From contig JASANG010003291.1 of NCBI GenBank assembly GCA_030248215.1, positions 59,989-123,988 on the forward strand: DNA of 64,000 nt. The letters run 5' to 3'. The translations under genes were made by a program, and so were the position numbers. Origin of the DNA: Enoplolaimus lenunculus (taxonomy: Eukaryota > Nematoda > Enoplea > Enoplida > Thoracostomopsidae). The notes below the pieces were generated by a model. It did no database searches, was not told the DNA's origin, and saw nothing but the letters and a program-made list of their open reading frames with translations. Each line of letters opens with the position of its first letter. Position 1 is the first letter of the stretch. This document shows positions 1 through 10,624 of this stretch, piece by piece.

Positions 1-540
1 CTGGCAATTTTTAGATATATTACCGTCATCCTGTTTGTATACGTCCCTGCCAAGAATATGGAAAGTAACATACGTATAATATATAAGCTCATATTAAAGC
101 TCAAAACAAAATGTACCTTTAGTTTTGAATTCCGATCCTTCAAAAATTTCAAAGACAAAATGTAAAATGGCAGATGCATCGAAATTTTTAACATTTTGGA
201 TAAATTTCGTAGTAATTTCATTTCGAACAATTGCAACATATTTGTAACAAAAAATGCATGATACAAATGCGTGATTCATATCCAATTTTGAACGTAAAAT
301 AACAAAATTTTCGTTATTTACGTAAAACAGAACCGGAAACAGAAAGCAATTTTACTGCAAAAGGACACCGAAACGGATATCCAATTTACACCCTGGATCG
401 GAGTGATTTAAAGTTTACCGCTATTCATTCAGAAAAAACCAGAAATGACACAAATTCGTTTTCTGAGTTGGTTAATAAAATAGAAAATATTCATTCGAGA
501 AAGAGCTAAATTATTACGCAGCTCAATAATCGCTCTTCAT
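1..540. other. Downstream flank of the transporter gene
   Basis: AT-rich, with no supported gene. About 190-415 is a dispersed repeat also seen at about 48283-48480. The shared part includes TTTGGATAAATTTCGTA near one end and ACGGATATCC followed by ACACCCTG near the other. Sequence with the same ACGGATATCC flavour recurs near 35880 and 26750. Confidence 0.5.
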
Positions 541-780
541 TTAAGCAAAATGATGTTGTCTTGAGTTTTCGTATCTTTCATTCGCCAATTTGTATCCTTG
601 ATCATTTTCGTTGGACGCTGGCGTATCATTTGTTGCTTTTCCATCTGTTGAGCATTCATTTACATCATCAGAACTTTGCTTCGCACGCTGCTGTTCATTA
701 GTTTCAGCAACGGCAATCACATCTGTGCATTGTTCCCGTTTGTGGTAAAATTTTAATCGATACGGCAGCATTAGAATTAC
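541..780 (-). CDS. MFSD13A: MFSD13A-like exon 9 and stop (residues 511-589)
   Basis: Acceptor CGTCTACAG at 783-781, phase 0. The reading frame is open from 948, but the coding part starts at 780. It encodes YRLKFYHKREQCTDV and a polar Asn/Glu/Ser-rich C-terminal tail ending HHFA, likely cytosolic. Confidence 0.82.
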   Translation of the reverse strand, partial: VILMLPYRLKFYHKREQCTDVIAVAETNEQQRAKQSSDDVNECSTDGKATNDTPASNENDQGYKLANERYENSRQHHFA

Positions 781-3700
781 CTGTAGACGAATATGTTGAC
801 TCAGGTTAAGTATAAAAGCCGTCCCAAAAAGTGTAAATTTAAGCTTCAGCCTAGACATAATCCTAACCATCCCGGTTTTTAAGTCTTCCAGTATATCATA
901 CTCTCTCTCAGTGGATGGGGTGCGAGATATAAAATAGTTCTGAAACATATCGCAAGCGAGAAGCCAAACGCACTTTTAGTACTAAAATTTATTACAAAAT
1001 TTTAGTTTCGATGCTTGGTGTTGGGTAACCGCATAAATTGTAACATATAAGTGTAAAATATTGCACTTGATTTCTGCTAAAAGCAGCCTTGACCTACATA
1101 GTTGCGCCTTGGCCCATGTAAAGATCAGGGGCGGAGCGGAGAGTTTATCTGTGGGATTGCAATAGAGTTAGCCTAAGCTTTGGACGAATTTTTTCGCTTG
1201 GCTTAGGCTTAGACTTAGGCTTAGTAACATGCTCATTCTAACACTTAGGTTTAGGCGCTTAAGCTCAGGCTTAGGCTTAGCAATATGCTTATAATACTGT
1301 TCCGCCCCTGTTCTTTAACATTAGCCCTTTAATCTAACATTGATAACAATCGAATCAAAGCAGCAAAAATGATAAATTTGAACGTTTTCTAACCTGAATT
1401 GCACTTAAAACCAACGGATAAAAACACGCGACATAAAACATTGAATTCAGTAATGAGTTGACTTCTGAGTCGGCCAGCGTATTTCGGGTTTTGGAATCTT
1501 TCCATTTTTCGTAGCGGTCATCTTTGTTCATGATATTTACAATAATTATGGGCGTCAACGATATGGCTGGTTTTGTAAATAAAGCATTCATTGTGAAAAT
1601 TAATGTCGACAGAGGATTGCTGAAACCAATCAGAAGCTGTTATTCTCAAATGTGTGTCGCATGAGTCGCAAACAGGAACCAGGGATGTAAATGGCTTAAG
1701 ATGTTTGGCCCATGTAACGATCAGGGGCGGAACGTTTTTCTGTGGGACTAGACAAAGACAACAATAAGCTTACGAAAAATTGAATTTTAAATTCGCAAAT
1801 ATTAAAACATTTTAGACTTGAAAGTAAATTTCAATGGAATACTAATTACGTGCAGGTGAACGTAAGCAAATCTTTACCCGAGCGTTGAGATTTTTTACCC
1901 TCGAATATATCCATGTCAACAATTTCTTAGCCGACCCGCATTAATATTCACTGGTCGTATGAAACAGTGATTGTAACAGGTTTTCAAGCAACTATGCTTT
2001 AGATTGAAGATTAATTTTGCATTCTTCTTTACGCTTAGGCTTAGGATTAGGAATATGGTTTAGTGTTTGTGCTATACTCTAAACGTAACATCAACCCGAG
2101 CGAGTCTATTAACAAAAATGTCGGCTTACCTCCGTTTAAATTTAACATAATCTTCATCGATTATATTTGGATAAAATATGTTGTACACCGTAGGCCACAT
2201 TGATTGCGCAAGAATGCTGAAAAAGTCGCACAGCGCCACAATTACTGTTCCCGTCAGGGCCGGAGCAGCCACCCGCATTCCCCCATATGGGGGCCGCCAC
2301 CAATATGTGGACCGTACCCTAACCGGTTGAAACTTAAACCGCCGAAGATTTAAAATGCGTCTGGCTTCACTATCGCTTCGCTTGCCAAATTGGAGACCCC
2401 CGCCCTGAAGTTTAGGAGGACCTCCCACTTCTGTCTGCGCCGGCACTGGTTAAGGAAAATATCGTAGTCCACAGCCGTCATCTTCCATTTCCGGCCCAAA
2501 AGTAATCCTTCAACAGGCGAATCAGAAGTTTTCTCAGTATCCACTCAAAGTCTTTTCGCTCCTTCTACCAATTATGGCTACAGGGCTGAGTCTTTTAAAC
2601 CAATTGAATATGACTCAAATTATTTCGGAACAAAGACGAAAATATCTTGCATTTTTGAAATTTGAATTGAATTAAATTGTTTTTCGCTGTTTTCAACAAA
2701 TTTTAAAATATATTCGATTTACGCTTATAATTTCAAAAACCATTTTGGAATATCATTTGTTATTAAGAATTAATACTCTGTTGTCAACTTACTAATCAAG
2801 TATGAGATAACATATAACACCGGTTGCATTATGACGACCAACACAAAAAGCAACAACTGAATTGATTGCAGTAAATGCAATGCTTGCCATGAGCACAATA
2901 TATGGACCAAATCGGGTTAACAACGGACTCAGTGCAATAATTAAAACCTGTTAAACAATCACGGCATATATATGTCGCAGTCCAAGCCGTAATTCCTTAC
3001 CCAATTTCAAATTAGTGTAAGAAAAAGCGGAGTAATTGCTTGGACAACCCAATGTGATACTCTGTCTTAGGAATCAATTGGGTGGTTTTGATAAGTTATT
3101 AAAGTTATTCGGTAGTGGTGACTACCTCTGGTTGATTTGGTAAATAAAAGACGTGGTGGTTTCTTCAACAGCATGAGTTTTAGCACCAGCTAAGTATATT
3201 CTTGGAAAATGCACACTGCAAAAAATGGTGAGTCAAATTGACTGTCTTCGAAATAGACTTTTCCGGACTACACAAACTGAGTCGAATTTGACTCTGGCAT
3301 AGTCTAATTTTGTCATCATTTTGTGAAGTCCGGAAAAGCTTATTTCGGAGAGAGTCAATTTGAGACACCATTTTTTGCAGAGTAGAAGGTGTAGCTGTAA
3401 TTTAGGATGCAGTAAATTCAGTTAAATTATGTCAAAAGCGACTATACAAAACGGTTAAAAATGAGCCAATCAAACTATATTTCACGGTATTAAATTATAA
3501 TAACCAATCAGAATTATATGTTTCGGCTTCAGCATACAGAATTGTGCCTTGGACGAACTCAAGCTGGTTCTTAATACTAACCAATCAATAACTGATGATA
3601 TATTTCTGTAACACTGTCTGGGTTTTTGAAATCTTACTCAAGAATTTACTTATGTCGCAGACTTAAGTAAATACTAAAATTTCTGACCAAAAACAAGTAA

Positions 3701-6700
3701 ATGCCAAATGTCAGCAATTGTCATAGCAAGAGAGTAATAGTTTTGCTATATATTAAAACGAGGCACAATAAGTCAACAATTTCAATTAGACTAAGGTTTG
3801 TATGCCTGAACGGCTAGTCTGTAATACATCAAATTTCATCAGAGACCTAAATATTTACGTAACTTCAGTACGCTTTTAAAAAGGACAAAATGGTTAAGTA
3901 ATTGCTTAGCGCGTACTTAAGTACTAAGTCGTACTTAAGTAGTTTTTCAGAAACCCAGTCATTGTCTATTAAAAGAGATGAAATATGAATATGATTTGCA
4001 CGGTTTGGCGAACTGAGTATATACTGTGGACCGGTATTCAAAAACTTCGCAGAACTCAAAGTCTTTCGGTATTGGTAGAATTAGGACAAACCAAATGCAA
4101 AAAATTAACTTGAATTAGCTTTTGCAAGCTCAAAATTAATTACCAGCTTGCGATCCGTGCTACTCTGTAAAAGTACTCTACCTAAAATACTTTAGTTAAA
4201 TTTTACTAACATTTTTAAGAATAAATGTACTAAATATTGAGTAAATTTTTGCCTGAAATAATGTAAATAATTAAAACAACTGCTGTCGTTTCTTGATTAA
4301 TTAAGTAAATGTAAAGCTAAAAAATTTTGTGTTTGCTTAAAATTAAGTAAATCTTTGCCACGCACGATAGTAAGTAAAATTGACACTTAATTCAGCAACA
4401 GTTTTACTTAACTTTACGTATATTTTTAGTGAGCACAGCTCTGAATTGAAAATCAGCTAACTACGACCAAATTGTCTCTACCTGAGGAATAGTGGTGCAC
4501 GCGGTGTAAAATGCACTAATTGCAACCGAATCAAGTGCAAAGATACTTTGAGGTACGAAGGCTTCAGTGAAAATTGCCAAAAAGTTTGCGTTCATTGTTA
4601 TCCGCATAATGTGAGCGAAATTAGTAAACGTCACACATAAAAAGTCACTATTAAGCACAATTTGTTTGACAGCTTGAATTCCAAGCTTAAATCTTTGCAT
4701 TGGAGCTAACGCGGTGCTTGGCGATGCGTTATACGGTCGCAAATTTGAACTCGATTGTTTGAGAACATGAGTTGAAGAAGATGAATGCAAGTTGGATTCA
4801 ATTGAAGTTTCAACTTGTTGCGGTCGAGTCACAGGTAATTGCTGTTCTAAAAACGTATAGGAGATGTGGCGTTTTATTGTTACAAGTTTGAGAAGCGAAG
4901 CCAGGAACGTGTAACCTCCCCCTAAAACAGGCGTGTGGTCTTATGAATTGGGTAATTGAAGAATTCGTGAGCGACGCAAGCGGAATGCTTGATATTTTGT
5001 AAAATGGCTGTGTAACAATAAAAAATTACGGTAATTTTAATATTAACCAATCACAAAACCGTTCTTGGTTCATGGATTGGGGTTCTGAAGCCCAGATATA
5101 ACTCTGGCTGCTCGTCTGCCTCGAAAAGTTTTAACCTCGCCTGTAAAGTTCTCGATAGCCCTAATGCCATTCGTTTCCTAAAAATTTTATCCCCTCTCCA
5201 GCAACCTTAGCCCCGTACGAGTTTGCCAGTTTGATTTCTTATGAAAACAATTCACGAAGTTGGAACGCACCAGATACGTATTTTTGACAAGTTTCCAGTG
5301 TAATTTGTTTACAATAGTTTCATAGCACATACACTCGACTGTTTTATAGTTAGAAAATCTGCATACAGTCGTTTTATGCATTCCTTGACGCTTTTGCACG
5401 TTGCACAAAGTTGGTTGAATAGTTTATGTTATAGCAGTGTTTTGATAAACGCCAAAAAACCGTTTAACATTTCGCTACGCTATCAACTGACTTAAGAGTT
5501 TATCCGATTACACAAAACTCTTAGAAAGATGCTGTTCGCAACGCGTTTTTGGACATAATTCTTTAATAGAATTTGTTGCTGCAAAACATAAGATATCCGT
5601 GCACAGCGAGCTGCCAAATTTAACAAATACACCTTGTGATTCCATTATACGCATGTTATTGTGCAAATTGGGTTGTGTGATTTTGAAAACTTTCATTTTA
5701 CGCTTAGCAAAACAATTCTGTGAAAAGGTTTTCGTTTTTCAAATTTTTCGGCAAAAATAAATACTGTGACAAGGAAATATTAACAAAATCTAAGAGAACA
5801 TTAATTAACATTAATTGTTGCAAAAAGTTTGCAATTTTAAGAAAATGTTCAGTCTGAAACATGATTCCAGTATTATGCTAACTTTCTAGTGTCGACCCGC
5901 AACCAAAACCTATTAGTAGAGCGAGCAGGAAACTTTCTTGATGCGACAAGAAAAACTATTTTTAACATAAGATTTTTGGCCCATGTATACAACAGCTCTG
6001 GAACGTTTTCCGGCGGGACTGTAATAAAGTATACAAAAGCTTTAAAGTATAATTCTTTTGCTTAGGCTTAGGCTTATGCTTAGGCTTAGGCTTAGGCTTA
6101 GACTTAGGCTTAGGAATATGCTAATACTACTGTTCCGGCCATGTTCTATACATTGGCCAAATTCTTAATTCTTCAGAAAAAAATTAGGTATAACGGGGGA
6201 AGACGTCAGTAAAGAGGGCAGCAACCCCGTATAATTGCAGCTTGAAACCGACTCCTATCGATTTTATTACTTTGCGTGTTGCCCTTGTATCGATCAACAG
6301 GTTCCGGTGATTTTAGACCGGATACGACAAAACATATCGTAGCAACCACACCAACAACTGCGGCACTAATTTGAAATCGTGAAAAGTTTGTTACACTGGC
6401 TGATATTTGATTCATTGGAAACATAACAAAGGATCCAATTAAAGACGCCAATTGCATATATTTAACAATGCGAACACGGCCGGAATGATCTGTAGTCATT
6501 TCGGTGAATAATCCACAATGTGCAGCACCTGTAAATCGTAGAGCAGAGTGTAAACAAACAGTAAAAATAACTGAAACGGATAGTGATCAAAATAACCGAA
6601 ATCGAAAACGGATATTTGAATATGAAAGTTTACAAAATGTTATATTTTTTACCAATACAATTAAAATATGCAAATGTTCACCGGTTCAAGTAAAATTTTA

Positions 6701-9700
6701 TGAAAACATAGCAAAAAGCACCCAAAACTTCAAAGATTGTCGAGGAAATCTGTTAATTTTTATTCAAAAATGAAGCATAATCTGAATAGCAACAGAATTT
6801 CTGGTATTTCTATAACGAAAACGAGAACCTATTTTTGCCAGAAAACGATATGCGATTACAAAACGGTACCAAGATTTCAAGAACGGTTTGTTCTTGATTC
6901 ATGCACTTTTCTCACATTCCCACCTTGGCTTCGAACGAAACATACCCTTTGGTTTAAGGCTAACGTCTGCCAAAGCCTCAGCCTAAATCTAAATGTGAAT
7001 AAAAGTGTACAAGACCCGAACAGATATATGGGCGTAGTTGGATATATGTACAAATCTCAGTAGCACTGCCGTCCGCAAAATTTGCAGTAGAACTTTCATT
7101 AGAATTTAGCCCCGATTTGTAACTCGTGTGAACTCATTCCATTCCCATGGTGATATTTCGGCCAATAAGCTGTCTTGTACGTTTGGTTGAGCACGGATCT
7201 ACAAGAGAAGACTATTACTAAACCTAAGCCTAATCCTAACTCTAAGCCTAAGCATGAAATTAGTCTAAAGCTTTTAAGTTTATTTTAGTGAAATCCTCGG
7301 GAAACAGTCCGGCGCTTAAGTAACATGGACCACATTTATTGAATATCAAAGTTAAATGCTAAATGTAAGTAAGTGAGACTACAATGAATTATTAGAATTT
7401 CTACTGTTTTGTTGAATATAACACAAAGTTTACAGCTGATTAAATTGAATAATGCTTACCAACCAACGTAATGAATGTGTCGAGAAGGAACAACGAAAGT
7501 ATCAGGTGAACTCCGATAACCCATTCCGGTTCACCGTTTTGAACCCACGGTCCAGCCCAAGGCAACATGAAGCACAACACAAACAACGGACCAGTATACA
7601 GGATCACCTTTTTACGATTTTTAATCCAGCTGAAAACGCCTGAAAATGATTTCACGAATAAAATAAGGACGCTCACAAAGGCAGACTGGACCAGCGGTAT
7701 ATACCTTCCTTGCCTTCCTGGTTCTGAAACTTTCAGATTTGAACGCAACTGGTGCTCATGATTAGGTTTAGGTTCAGTCTTGTAAAGAAAGAATACCTGT
7801 GCCATAAAATTTTGGCACCAGTTGCGATTTGAAATAGATTCACGTCTAAGTTCTAGGGGTAAGAATACGTGTCCCCAAAACTGTATTTCTAATCATTTTT
7901 GCTAATCAATAAGCGTTTACTTAGTAAATCTCGGCCACATTCTTACGACGAAATGTTAGATTTTGTAAAAACGGTTGACAACAGCCCTGCAATCACCCTG
8001 TAACTTCTGGTGAGTTGATTAATAATCAACTCAGAGAGAGAATTAGTTATTTTAGGTCATTTTTGAGTTAATAGCACTAAATATTATTCTGAGTTCTGAA
8101 AGACCTAATTCAGAACTCAGGCTTCTGAGTGCATTCAACTAATTGTGAGTCAATTCACTGGTGTTTATAGTGCAACTTCATTAGAAAATTTGGTTCTTAT
8201 GAACTTACACCTAAGTACATTTATTTAACCCTTTCTCACATGAATATTTTCTATCTCCCCTCAGACCTACTTTTATGCTAGGATTCGAACTCCGATGACT
8301 GGAGTGGGAGGCGTATACCATCACCACTCAGCAATAGGAGCTTGACGCTCGAGCCCGAGGGAACTTTCACGTCTTGTGGTGATTTAGTACTATTTATACG
8401 AGTTGCAATTGTTAAACATTGTGCGATACATATTATTTATCGTATATACACTGCGCTGAGTTGCCTATAGGCAACTCCATGTGAGAAGGGGAAATATAAA
8501 AGCTTAGGCAACGGGTACAGTTATAAATAAGCATTTGTCTAAGTCTCTCAATTAAGTTTCACTGACCTTTGCAGCCACAGTCACCGCCAATGTCTTGAAA
8601 ATAACCAAACAACGGATCATTGACTGCGTTCCAAATCATAAACAAAATTTGCGATACATTCATCCATTTGTTTGATACTTTGTATTTTTCGAGAAACACC
8701 TAAAAATAAACAATAAAAATACTTTTATTAGTTTGTTTTCGGCGCTGAAATAAATTGTAGCTGCTAAGTAGTAAAAGCAGGCATATTCATAATACACCAC
8801 CGGTGTTTAGTCGTAAATTTTAAAATGAGTCACTTTGGCCTAAGAACACAAGTACGGTTACTTGCTCGAAGACTTCTGCTGCAGAGACTTTGCATAGATT
8901 TCGTTTTAACTGTGTCATTTTTGCACATTCTGTTACTTGTTTTACAAAAATTATTGAAAATGAAAGTTGCAATACAACTTTGAACAAATATTCACGGGTT
9001 CTGTTTTCGTTATTAGTACGAGGGGCATACCGCAGTGAGAAAATTTCGCACTATTTAAACTTACTAAAAACCTCTATTTTTAGGATCCATTTTAGAATTT
9101 AACCCCTTCTCACATTGAGTTGCCTGTAGGCAACTTAGCGCAGTGTATATGCGTTAAATAGTATATATCGCACCTTGTTTAACAATTGCAACACGTATAC
9201 ATAGTACTAAATCACCACAAGACGTGAGAGCCCCCTCGGGCTCGAGCGTCAAGCTTCTATAGCTGAGTGGTGATGGTATACGCGTCCCACTCCAGTCACT
9301 GGAGTTCGAATCCTAGCATAAAAGTAGGTCTGAGGGGAAATAGAAAATATTCATGTGAGAAACGTTTAAAACATTGATTTTATTGGCTAACGCCAGCACT
9401 TTTTATGCCGGACTCTCTATCAGGGCTGGGATGAAGATGCGCTAGCGGCCCTGGAGATCAGCTGTTCAGATACAAATGTCATACAGCACGAGTTTTCGCG
9501 ACTGAGCCGCGACGATGGTCAAAGTGAGTAAGATTCTCGCCCCGCTTAGTTGGTCTCGAAGTACGCATTTGAAGCATCAGGTAAATACATAAATTTTTAA
9601 GCAACCCATGCTTGTGAAACGGGTGCTACGTTGTGCTATTAACGTACTTGAGTTAACCCCGTTTTGCAAGTAATGAACAGCTCAAAATTTTATCCAATGA

Positions 9701-10230
9701 CTGATGCTCTCGTGCTCGATCGTCCAATCGCATTGCTCGACTCGAAATTGCACACCTGGAGCATCGTTTGCGGAGTGCATGTAAATCTGTGACAAGGAAC
9801 GCGAGCGAGGGGGTTGCCGCGTTACATTCTGTTAGCAACAGGGATAGTAAAGTAACCGCACGCAATGTGTCGTATATGATATATGTCACGATAAATTTCA
9901 ATGAGTTGATTTTAACTCAGAATGAGTTGAATTTCTCAGTTTGCGTTAGGTATATCAGAACTCAGCATTTTGAGTTGATTCCATTCTTAAGGTTAGGTTT
10001 TGGCTTAGGCTTAGGCTTAGGCTTAGGAATAAGCTTATAATACTGTTCCGCCCCTGTTCTTTGCATTGGCCAAAAACGGAAAAAACTACTGAATTATGAC
10101 TTACTTTGATGTAATAGAAATTGAAAATAGTTCCGATTAACGATGCTCCTAAACTGGTTAAAGCAACCGCAACATAACTTGAATCCGGGCGAATCCACAG
10201 CCAAATATGTCGAAATAAATCAGAAGACAT
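541..10230 (-). CDS. MFSD13A: MFSD13A/TMEM180-like polytopic membrane transporter, nine exons
   Basis: Nine exons on the minus strand (10230-10105, 8699-8567, 7639-7460, 6528-6271, 4846-4482, 2947-2793, 2216-2130, 1619-1394, 780-541) are joined by GT-AG introns with phases 0,1,1,1,0,2,2,0. They give 589 residues ending in a stop at 541-543. The order of conserved blocks follows vertebrate MFSD13A (TMEM180, about 517 residues), as recalled rather than searched: an N-terminal membrane segment at about 18-40, the block WNAVNDPLFGYFQD in exon 2, an LPW-containing helix in exon 3, NANFLAIF in exon 5, IIDEDYVKFKR in exon 7 and FTKPAISL in exon 8. The WNxxNDPxFG block is typical of the glycoside-pentoside-hexuronide cation symporter branch of the major facilitator superfamily. 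Substrate is unknown for the family. Residues 233-280 and the C-terminal 60 are polar and probably cytosolic. Introns are stuffed with MITEs; no exon is interrupted. Start chosen at the first ATG before the first hydrophobic segment. Confidence 0.9.
954..1012 (-). repeat. AGTACTAAA/GCGAGAAGCCAAACGC dispersed repeat copy
   Basis: GCGAGAAGCCAAACGC is followed by TTTTAGTACTAAAATT. The same string pair recurs near 12670, 25570, 42285, 44655, 51800, 54900, 60605 and 63620. It has no coding potential; its class is unknown. Confidence 0.5.
1111..1326 (+). mobile_element. Tel-A MITE with TTAGGC runs (intron 8 of MFSD13A-like gene)
   Basis: Terminal inverted repeats start GGCCCATGTAAAGATCAG on the left and read as the complement of GGGCTAATGTTAAAGAACAG on the right. 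The interior has several CTTAGGCTTAGG stretches separated by a TAACATGCTCATTC spacer. Confidence 0.8.
1394..1619 (-). CDS. MFSD13A: MFSD13A-like exon 8 (residues 435-510)
   Basis: Acceptor TGGTTTCAG, donor GTTAGA, phase 2 in and phase 0 out. It encodes the MNALFTKPAISLTPIIIV helix, a polar loop and the last helix (FYVACFYPLVLSAIQ). Confidence 0.87.
1707..2066 (+). mobile_element. Diverged Tel-A MITE in intron 7
   Basis: The left end GGCCCATGTAACGATCAG is clear. The interior is diverged and AT-rich. Only a short CTTAGGCTTAGGATTAGG piece survives near 2035-2060, and no good right end is visible. Confidence 0.5.
2130..2216 (-). CDS. MFSD13A: MFSD13A-like exon 7 (residues 406-435)
   Basis: Acceptor TTTTTCAG, donor GTAAGC, phase 2 on both sides. 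It encodes ILAQSMWPTVYNIFYPNIID and then EDYVKFKR. The IIDEDYV block matches LVDEDLV of TMEM180. Confidence 0.88.
2257..2448. mobile_element. GC-rich MITE with CAG(G/T)GCCGG ends in intron 6
   Basis: The left end reads CAGGGCCGGAGCAGCCAC and the right end, complemented, CAGTGCCGGCGCAGACAG. The body is much more GC-rich than its surroundings. CAGxGCCGG ends are common in hAT-type elements, but no clear target duplication was found. Confidence 0.5.
2793..2947 (-). CDS. MFSD13A: MFSD13A-like exon 6 (residues 355-406)
   Basis: Acceptor TTAACAG, donor GTAAGT, phase 0 in and phase 2 out. It encodes LLTRFGPYIVLMASIAFTAI, the turn and helix that correspond to RRWGVYAVVRGLFLLK in the human protein. 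No long ORF marks this exon, so it is easily missed. Confidence 0.87.
3214..3382. mobile_element. GTC MITE in intron 5
   Basis: CACTGCAAAAAATGGTGAG at the left is mirrored by CCATTTTTTGCAGAG at the right. The interior carries GAGTCAAATTGAC and a TTTTCCGGACT palindrome partner. It is the short form of the family without internal amplification. Confidence 0.75.
3383..4481. other. Intron 5 remainder, no gene seen
   Basis: AT-rich. From about 4155 to 4437 there is a stretch rich in TTTACTTAA and its complement with weakly matching ends (CTGTAAAAGTACTC and GTGAGCACAG). It may be a decayed inverted-repeat element. Nothing else is recognised. Confidence 0.3.
4482..4846 (-). CDS. MFSD13A: MFSD13A-like exon 5 (residues 233-354)
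   Basis: Acceptor TTTTTAG, donor GTAGAG, ending in phase 0. A Ser-rich polar central loop of about 45 residues is followed by FKLGIQAVKQIVLN and the helix with NANFLAIFTEAFVPQ, matching human HFNSNFFPLFLEHLL. Confidence 0.88.
4847..5977. other. Intron 4, unique-looking AT-rich sequence
   Basis: No recognised repeat and no supported exon between exon 5 and the Tel-C element. Short minus-strand reading frames here lack splice-site and homology support. Confidence 0.4.
5978..6158 (+). mobile_element. Tel-C MITE with TTAGGC run in intron 4
   Basis: The left end is GGCCCATGTATACAACAG and the right end the complement of GGCCAATGTATAGAACATGG. The interior holds an almost pure run of CTTAGGCTTAGG hexamers from 6059 to 6115. 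Flanking 8-mers agree at 6 of 8 positions (AGATTTTT / AAATTCTT). Confidence 0.8.
6271..6528 (-). CDS. MFSD13A: MFSD13A-like exon 4 (residues 147-232)
   Basis: Acceptor ATTTACAG; the donor is taken as GTAATA at 6270, phase 1. The donor is the weakest of the gene, but its phase fits exon 5. It encodes HCGLFTEMTTDHSGRVR followed by two helices, corresponding to the LSAHDRTHLN region of TMEM180. Confidence 0.85.
6529..7459. other. Intron 3, mostly unannotated
   Basis: About 7210-7330 looks like a worn Tel element in reverse orientation: AAACCTAAGCCTAATCC, then TTAGTCTAAAGCTTTTAAG, ending AACATGGACC. The rest shows nothing recognisable. Confidence 0.35.
7460..7639 (-). CDS. MFSD13A: MFSD13A-like exon 3 (residues 87-146)
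   Basis: Acceptor ATTTTCAG, donor GTAAGC, phase 1 on both sides. It encodes two hydrophobic helices separated by an LPWAGPWVQNG loop and ending SLFLLDTFITLVG, matching the human LCLYDGFLTLVDL region. Confidence 0.88.
7996..8172. mobile_element. GTT MITE in intron 2
   Basis: CCTGTAACTTCTGGTGAGTT at the left and the complementary CACTGGTGTTTATAGTG at the right bracket several GAGTTGATTAA / TTAATCAACTC stems. It is a diverged member of the family seen intact at 18952 and 19375. Confidence 0.55.
8225..8495 (-). mobile_element. TTAA-271 element with tRNA-like promoter (copy 1)
   Basis: It begins TTAACCCTTTCTCACATG and ends CATGTGAGAAGGGG, 271 bp including the target sites; the right TTAA has decayed to AAAT. 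Read on the minus strand it holds a tRNA A-box-like TAGCTGAGTGG region (here with one change) and a B-box-like GAGTTCGAATCC. A GAGTTGCC..GGCAACTC hairpin sits near the other end. Confidence 0.8.
8567..8699 (-). CDS. MFSD13A: MFSD13A-like exon 2 (residues 43-86)
   Basis: Acceptor TTTTTAG precedes 8699; donor GTCAGT follows 8567, phase 1. It holds the family block WNAVNDPLFGYFQD. The exon is too short to show as a long ORF but is the most diagnostic piece of the gene. Two TTAA-type 271-bp elements in opposite orientation flank it (8225-8495 and 9099-9369). Confidence 0.9.
9099..9369 (+). mobile_element. TTAA-271 element with tRNA-like promoter (copy 2)
   Basis: TTAA on both sides, ends CCCCTTCTCACAT and ATGTGAGAAACG, 271 bp. 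The plus strand carries TATAGCTGAGTGGTGATGG (A-box-like) and ACTGGAGTTCGAATCC (B-box-like). It lies in opposite orientation to the copy at 8225, with exon 2 of the transporter between them. Confidence 0.85.
9370..9892. other. Intron 1, no recognised feature
   Basis: Slightly more GC than its neighbours, with TCGCGACTGAGCCGCGACG near 9495. No exon or named repeat is supported. Confidence 0.3.
9893..9985. mobile_element. GTT MITE fragment interrupted by a Tel-A fragment
   Basis: AAATTTCAATGAGTTGATT, AGAATGAGTTGAATTTCTCA and AGAACTCAGCATTTTGAGTT match the left half of the GTT family. It stops where TTAGGC-bearing sequence starts, which implies a later insertion or a deletion join. Confidence 0.5.
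9988..10071 (+). mobile_element. Tel-A MITE, right half only
   Basis: GGCTTAGGCTTAGGCTTAGG followed by the family's right end (ATAATACTGTTCCGCCCCTG, then TTCTTTGCATTGGCC). The left half is missing. It ends 33 bp from the exon 1 boundary of the transporter gene. Confidence 0.7.
10105..10230 (-). CDS. MFSD13A: MFSD13A-like exon 1 (residues 1-42)
   Basis: Starts with ATG at 10230 and ends at the donor GTAAGT (10104-10099), phase 0. It encodes the N-terminus and first membrane segment (SLGASLIGTIFNFYYIK). This aligns by eye with the first helix of human TMEM180. Confidence 0.88.
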
Positions 10231-10624
10231 TATATTTCTAAGCTTTTTTGATTGAAATCAGTATTTTGAACGTTGCTACGATACGAATGTTTACATAATT
10301 CTGACTATTAAGTTTTTGGGGTTTCTGAAACTGAAAAAGTATCTAAAATGTTTTTACAAAAAATCCACAACGAAAGCTGACCCTGAAAAAATAGCCGTTG
10401 GTTATGTCTTTGGCGTCTGGTGATTCCGATATGTGCGGAGAGGCATCACGACATTTCGCCGTCCTGACAACTCATTTTTTGTAAACAGGATTCCTCATAA
10501 AGTGGACAAATTGTCGCCAACATTTAAGTTTAAGTATAGGATTATGGTTTAGACTTTGGCTCAGTCAGTTGTTGACGACGAGTTGTGGTAGACGTCTACG
10601 GAACACTTGGACAATACAAGTAAA
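10231..10624. other. 5' flank of transporter gene
   Basis: Holds the presumed upstream region of the minus-strand gene. No TATA box or other site can be called with confidence. Confidence 0.3.

Noticed and set aside
6059-6115. A genuine telomere or internal telomere relic
   Set aside because: The TTAGGC run is short and enclosed by transposon ends and an imperfect target duplication. The same holds for every other run in the window.
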